Below, in pieces: positions 41,833-43,996 of a stretch of DNA of 43,996 nt. How positions within the stretch are numbered: the stretch's first letter is position 1; the number at the start of each line of letters is the position of its first letter. The notes under the pieces are model-generated. The model was not told where the DNA came from. It ran no database searches and worked only from the letters and a program-made list of their open reading frames with translations. Location: positions 1 through 43,996 of the forward strand of contig CALJUR010000138.1 in assembly GCA_937975765.1 (NCBI GenBank). The letters are read 5' to 3'. Source of the stretch: an uncultured Myxococcales bacterium. Lineage in GTDB: Bacteria > Myxococcota_A > UBA9042 > DTJE01. Made by a program: the position numbers and the translations under genes.

Positions 41833-42891
41833 ATGCGCCGTGCCGGTTTCCCGCCCCGGGCCATGATGGCCCTCGCCTTGCTGGCGATCGCGATCCCGCC
41901 CGTGGCGGTTCGTGCCCAGGAAGCCGTGGCCGAGGCGCGCGGCCTGCCGTCCTGCCCGCAGGCCCTGGCGGATGCGATGATGGCGGTCCCGTTCGACCCG
42001 CTGCCGAAGGAACTGTCCGCCAACTCGCACTTCGTCGTGTCGGACGAGAAGTCGCACTGGCTGTTCCACGACGCGGCGAAGGATCGCGGCGGCGCCCTGA
42101 TGGGCGTCGGCACCGACCCGAACTACCTGTTCGCCGGCTGGGCGCGGCCCGAGGTCCTGGTGCTGCTGGACTTCGACCAGGTGGTCGTGGACGTTCACGC
42201 CGTGTACCGGCTGGTCTTCCTGAACTCCCCGGACCCGCGGTCGTTCGTCGCCGCGTGGTCGAAACTGCAGGCCCCCGTGGTCGAGGGCTGGATCGAGAAG
42301 GCGTACCCGGACGAGGCGGCGCGCAATCGCGTGCTGAAGGCGTTCCGGATGTCGCGCAACCTGGTCGAGTGGCGCCTGGTCGGCATGATCAAGGCATACA
42401 AGGCGCAGGGCGTGAAGACCTTCCTGGACGACCCCGTGCAGTACCGGTACCTGGTGGACCTGTTCCGGGCCGGCCGGGTGTTCGCGATCCGCGGCGACCT
42501 GACCGGCACGCGGGCAGTCCGCGGCGTCGGCAAGGCGCTGTCCGACGCGGGGGTCCCGCTGCGCGTGCTGTACCTGTCCAACGCCGAGAAGTACTTCGAG
42601 TTCACGAAGGACTACAAGGCGAACATGCGCTCGCTGCCGTTCGACGACCGTTCCGTGGTGCTGCGGACCGGCGGCGGCTGGCACGGCGGGCCGCCCTCCC
42701 CGGACGGGTTCTACACCTACGTGGTGCAGCCGGGCACAGCCTTCCACGCCTGGATGCAGGACGGCGTGTACGCGTCGTTCCCGGCGCTGATGCTGCGCCG
42801 CAAGAACCTGAAGGAGCCCGCCGGCCTAGCCACGCTGGAAGCGCTGCCGCCCGCTCCGCGCAAGCCCGCCCCGTCCCGGGGGGCGAAGTGA
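41833..42891 (+). CDS. Secreted LIC_10091-like protein, unknown function
   Basis: 352 residues with an N-terminal signal peptide (cleavage near VRA-QE, residue about 28). SNSHFVVSDEKSHWLFHD, then GALMGVGTDPNYLFAGWARPEVLVLLDFDQVVVDVHAVY, and RVFAIRGDLTGTRAVRGVGKAL, followed by VLYLSNAEKYFEF. These match the pattern of the LIC_10091-type family (GVGPEQN, DFD/DIR, PVVGDFAGPKAIRAVG, YLSNVEQY), which is normally intracellular and of unknown function; a methyltransferase-like fold has been proposed. Here the protein is exported. Coupled by a GTGA overlap to an APC-type permease. Recognition rests on pattern memory, not alignment. Confidence 0.6.
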   Translation: MRRAGFPPRAMMALALLAIAIPPVAVRAQEAVAEARGLPSCPQALADAMMAVPFDPLPKELSANSHFVVSDEKSHWLFHDAAKDRGGALMGVGTDPNYLFAGWARPEVLVLLDFDQVVVDVHAVYRLVFLNSPDPRSFVAAWSKLQAPVVEGWIEKAYPDEAARNRVLKAFRMSRNLVEWRLVGMIKAYKAQGVKTFLDDPVQYRYLVDLFRAGRVFAIRGDLTGTRAVRGVGKALSDAGVPLRVLYLSNAEKYFEFTKDYKANMRSLPFDDRSVVLRTGGGWHGGPPSPDGFYTYVVQPGTAFHAWMQDGVYASFPALMLRRKNLKEPAGLATLEALPPAPRKPAPSRGAK

Positions 42892-43996
42892 GCAGCGCCC
42901 TCCCGCCCCGCCCTCGCCCGGCCTTCCCGGGCCGCCGCCTCGGTTTCGGCACGTCGCTGGCGCTGATCCTGGGCAACACCGTCGGCGTGGGCATCTTCCT
43001 GACCCCGGGCGAGGTGGCGCACGCCTCGCCCGACGTCGCGACCTACCTGGCGCTGTGGGTGCTGGGCGGCCTGATGGCGGCGGCCGGGGCGCAGGTCTTC
43101 GCCGAACTGGGCGCGCTGTTCCCGCGGGCCGGCGGCGACTACGTGTTCCTGGACCGCGCCTTCGGGCGGCCCGTCGCGGTCGCGTGGGGGCTGCTGTCGG
43201 TGCTGTTCTCGTTCCCCGGGTCCATCGCGGCGCTGGCCGTGGGGGCCGCCGCGACGCTGGAGGCGACCACGTTCGGCGGCTTCCTGGGGGTGCCGCTGCT
43301 GCAGGTCGGCGAGTGGACGCTGGCGGGGCGCGAACTGGTGGCGCTGGTGGCGGTGGGGCTGCTGGCGGCGGTGAACTGCCGCGGCGTGCGCTGGACGGGC
43401 CGCACCCAGAAGTTCCTGGCCTGGACGCCGATCGCGCTGTTCCTGCTGATGGCGCTGTGGGCGGTCTTCGAGGGATGGATCGTCCCGGGCGGCGTGCCCG
43501 ACGTCGCCTCGCTGCCCGCCGTCCCGGACCCGGCCGCGCCCTCCCCGGTGGCCCCCTCCCTGTCGCTGAAGTCGCTGGCGGCGGCCTCCTGCGCGATCTT
43601 CTTCACGTTCTCCGGCTGGAACGTGCTGACGTACATGGGGGGCGAGGTCAAGACCCCGGGCCGCACCATCCCGCTGGCGATCCTGGCCGGGGTGGGGCTG
43701 ACCGTGGCCCTGTACCTGCTGCTGAACACCGCATTCCTGGCCGTGCTGGGCCTGCCGGGCGTGGGCAGCGTGCCGAATGCCGGCGTGGCGACCGCGCGCC
43801 ACCTTCTGGGCGACACCGGGGCCGACGGGTTCGCGGTGGTGATGGTGATGGTGATCCTGGCCGGCCTGAACGCCACGCTGATGGCGGGGTCCCGGATCGC
43901 CATGGCGGTCGGCGCGGACGGCTACCTGTGGCCCCGGCTGGCCGAGGTGCACCCGCGGCGCGACACGCCGATCGTGGCGATCCTGGCGCAGGCGGG
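42888..43996 (+). CDS. APC-family amino acid permease (3' end cut by window edge)
   Basis: About 369 codons visible, then the window ends. GTG 42888 overlaps the upstream stop by 4 nt (GTGA). The N-terminal LILGNTVGVGIFLTPGEVA is the APC substrate-binding signature (GxxVGxGIFxxPG). Hydrophobic helices follow about every 25-30 residues; FFTFSGWNVLTYMGGEVKTPGRTIPLAI near residue 240 is the characteristic helix 6 region of amino acid/polyamine transporters. The substrate cannot be determined. Coupling to the secreted LIC_10091-like protein is unusual. Confidence 0.88.
   Translation, partial: MSSALPPRPRPAFPGRRLGFGTSLALILGNTVGVGIFLTPGEVAHASPDVATYLALWVLGGLMAAAGAQVFAELGALFPRAGGDYVFLDRAFGRPVAVAWGLLSVLFSFPGSIAALAVGAAATLEATTFGGFLGVPLLQVGEWTLAGRELVALVAVGLLAAVNCRGVRWTGRTQKFLAWTPIALFLLMALWAVFEGWIVPGGVPDVASLPAVPDPAAPSPVAPSLSLKSLAAASCAIFFTFSGWNVLTYMGGEVKTPGRTIPLAILAGVGLTVALYLLLNTAFLAVLGLPGVGSVPNAGVATARHLLGDTGADGFAVVMVMVILAGLNATLMAGSRIAMAVGADGYLWPRLAEVHPRRDTPIVAILAQA

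Overview
This is a high-GC bacterial chromosomal window of about 44 kb, densely packed with 42 protein genes (the first and last run off the edges). I see no rRNA, tRNA, CRISPR array, transposase or phage gene. Several features suggest a Myxococcota- or Deltaproteobacteria-like, or related uncultured, Gram-negative lineage: lipoproteins whose lipobox is followed by long Asp/Pro/Ala linkers, a 13-haem cytochrome, MeaB, and the rpsP-khpA-rimM-trmD-(RNA methyltransferase)-rplS-rnhB gene order. This placement is inference and of low certainty. Translation is tightly coupled: twelve junctions are 4-nt ATGA or GTGA overlaps. Recognisable sigma70-type promoters can be read by eye.

Layout. (1) 1-4915, minus: one operon with a class V (2-aminoethylphosphonate-type) aminotransferase, a small-molecule nucleotidylyltransferase, a CDP-alcohol phosphotransferase with an extra N-terminal domain, a flippase-like membrane protein and a second CDP-alcohol phosphotransferase. 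It looks like a pathway that activates a polar (probably phosphonate) headgroup with CTP and transfers it to a membrane alcohol. It is divergent from enolase. (2) 5218-15129, plus: eno, two secreted lipoproteins (a six-hairpin glycosidase and an alpha/beta hydrolase), xseA, and a third lipoprotein with a CHAT-like clan CD protease domain. (3) 15256-19249, minus: a TIGR02757/DUF2400 protein, a GT39-like membrane glycosyltransferase and meaB. (4) yraN (plus) alone, facing the minus-strand ribosomal and RNA-modification operon, 19908-23492. (5) 23682-29230, plus: yceD-rpmF-rpiB-nrdR-ribD-ribE, then an ECF sigma factor and its putative membrane anti-sigma partner. (6) queE (minus), then thiC and glyA (plus). 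(7) A HepT/MntA toxin-antitoxin pair (minus). (8) 33983-43996, plus: a small Cys-containing protein, a hotdog thioesterase, ileS-lspA, a 13-haem membrane cytochrome with an SxxK hydrolase, an LIC_10091-like secreted protein and an APC permease.

The most unusual material is not a single gene. Three short non-autonomous elements with long terminal inverted repeats (cores GGGACAGTCACC or GGGACAGCCTCC) lie 2-9 nt after stop codons. A second family of GC-rich hairpins (GTAGGGCGGGG...CCCCGCC) supplies the TAG stop codon of two genes. Palindromic repeats fill three of the four convergent gene junctions. Other points of note are a G10 tract just after the lipobox cysteine codon of the glycosidase, LspA with an insertion of about 165 residues, low-complexity insertions in IleRS and QueE, and several genes with a -10 box only 6-7 nt before the start codon (apparently leaderless).
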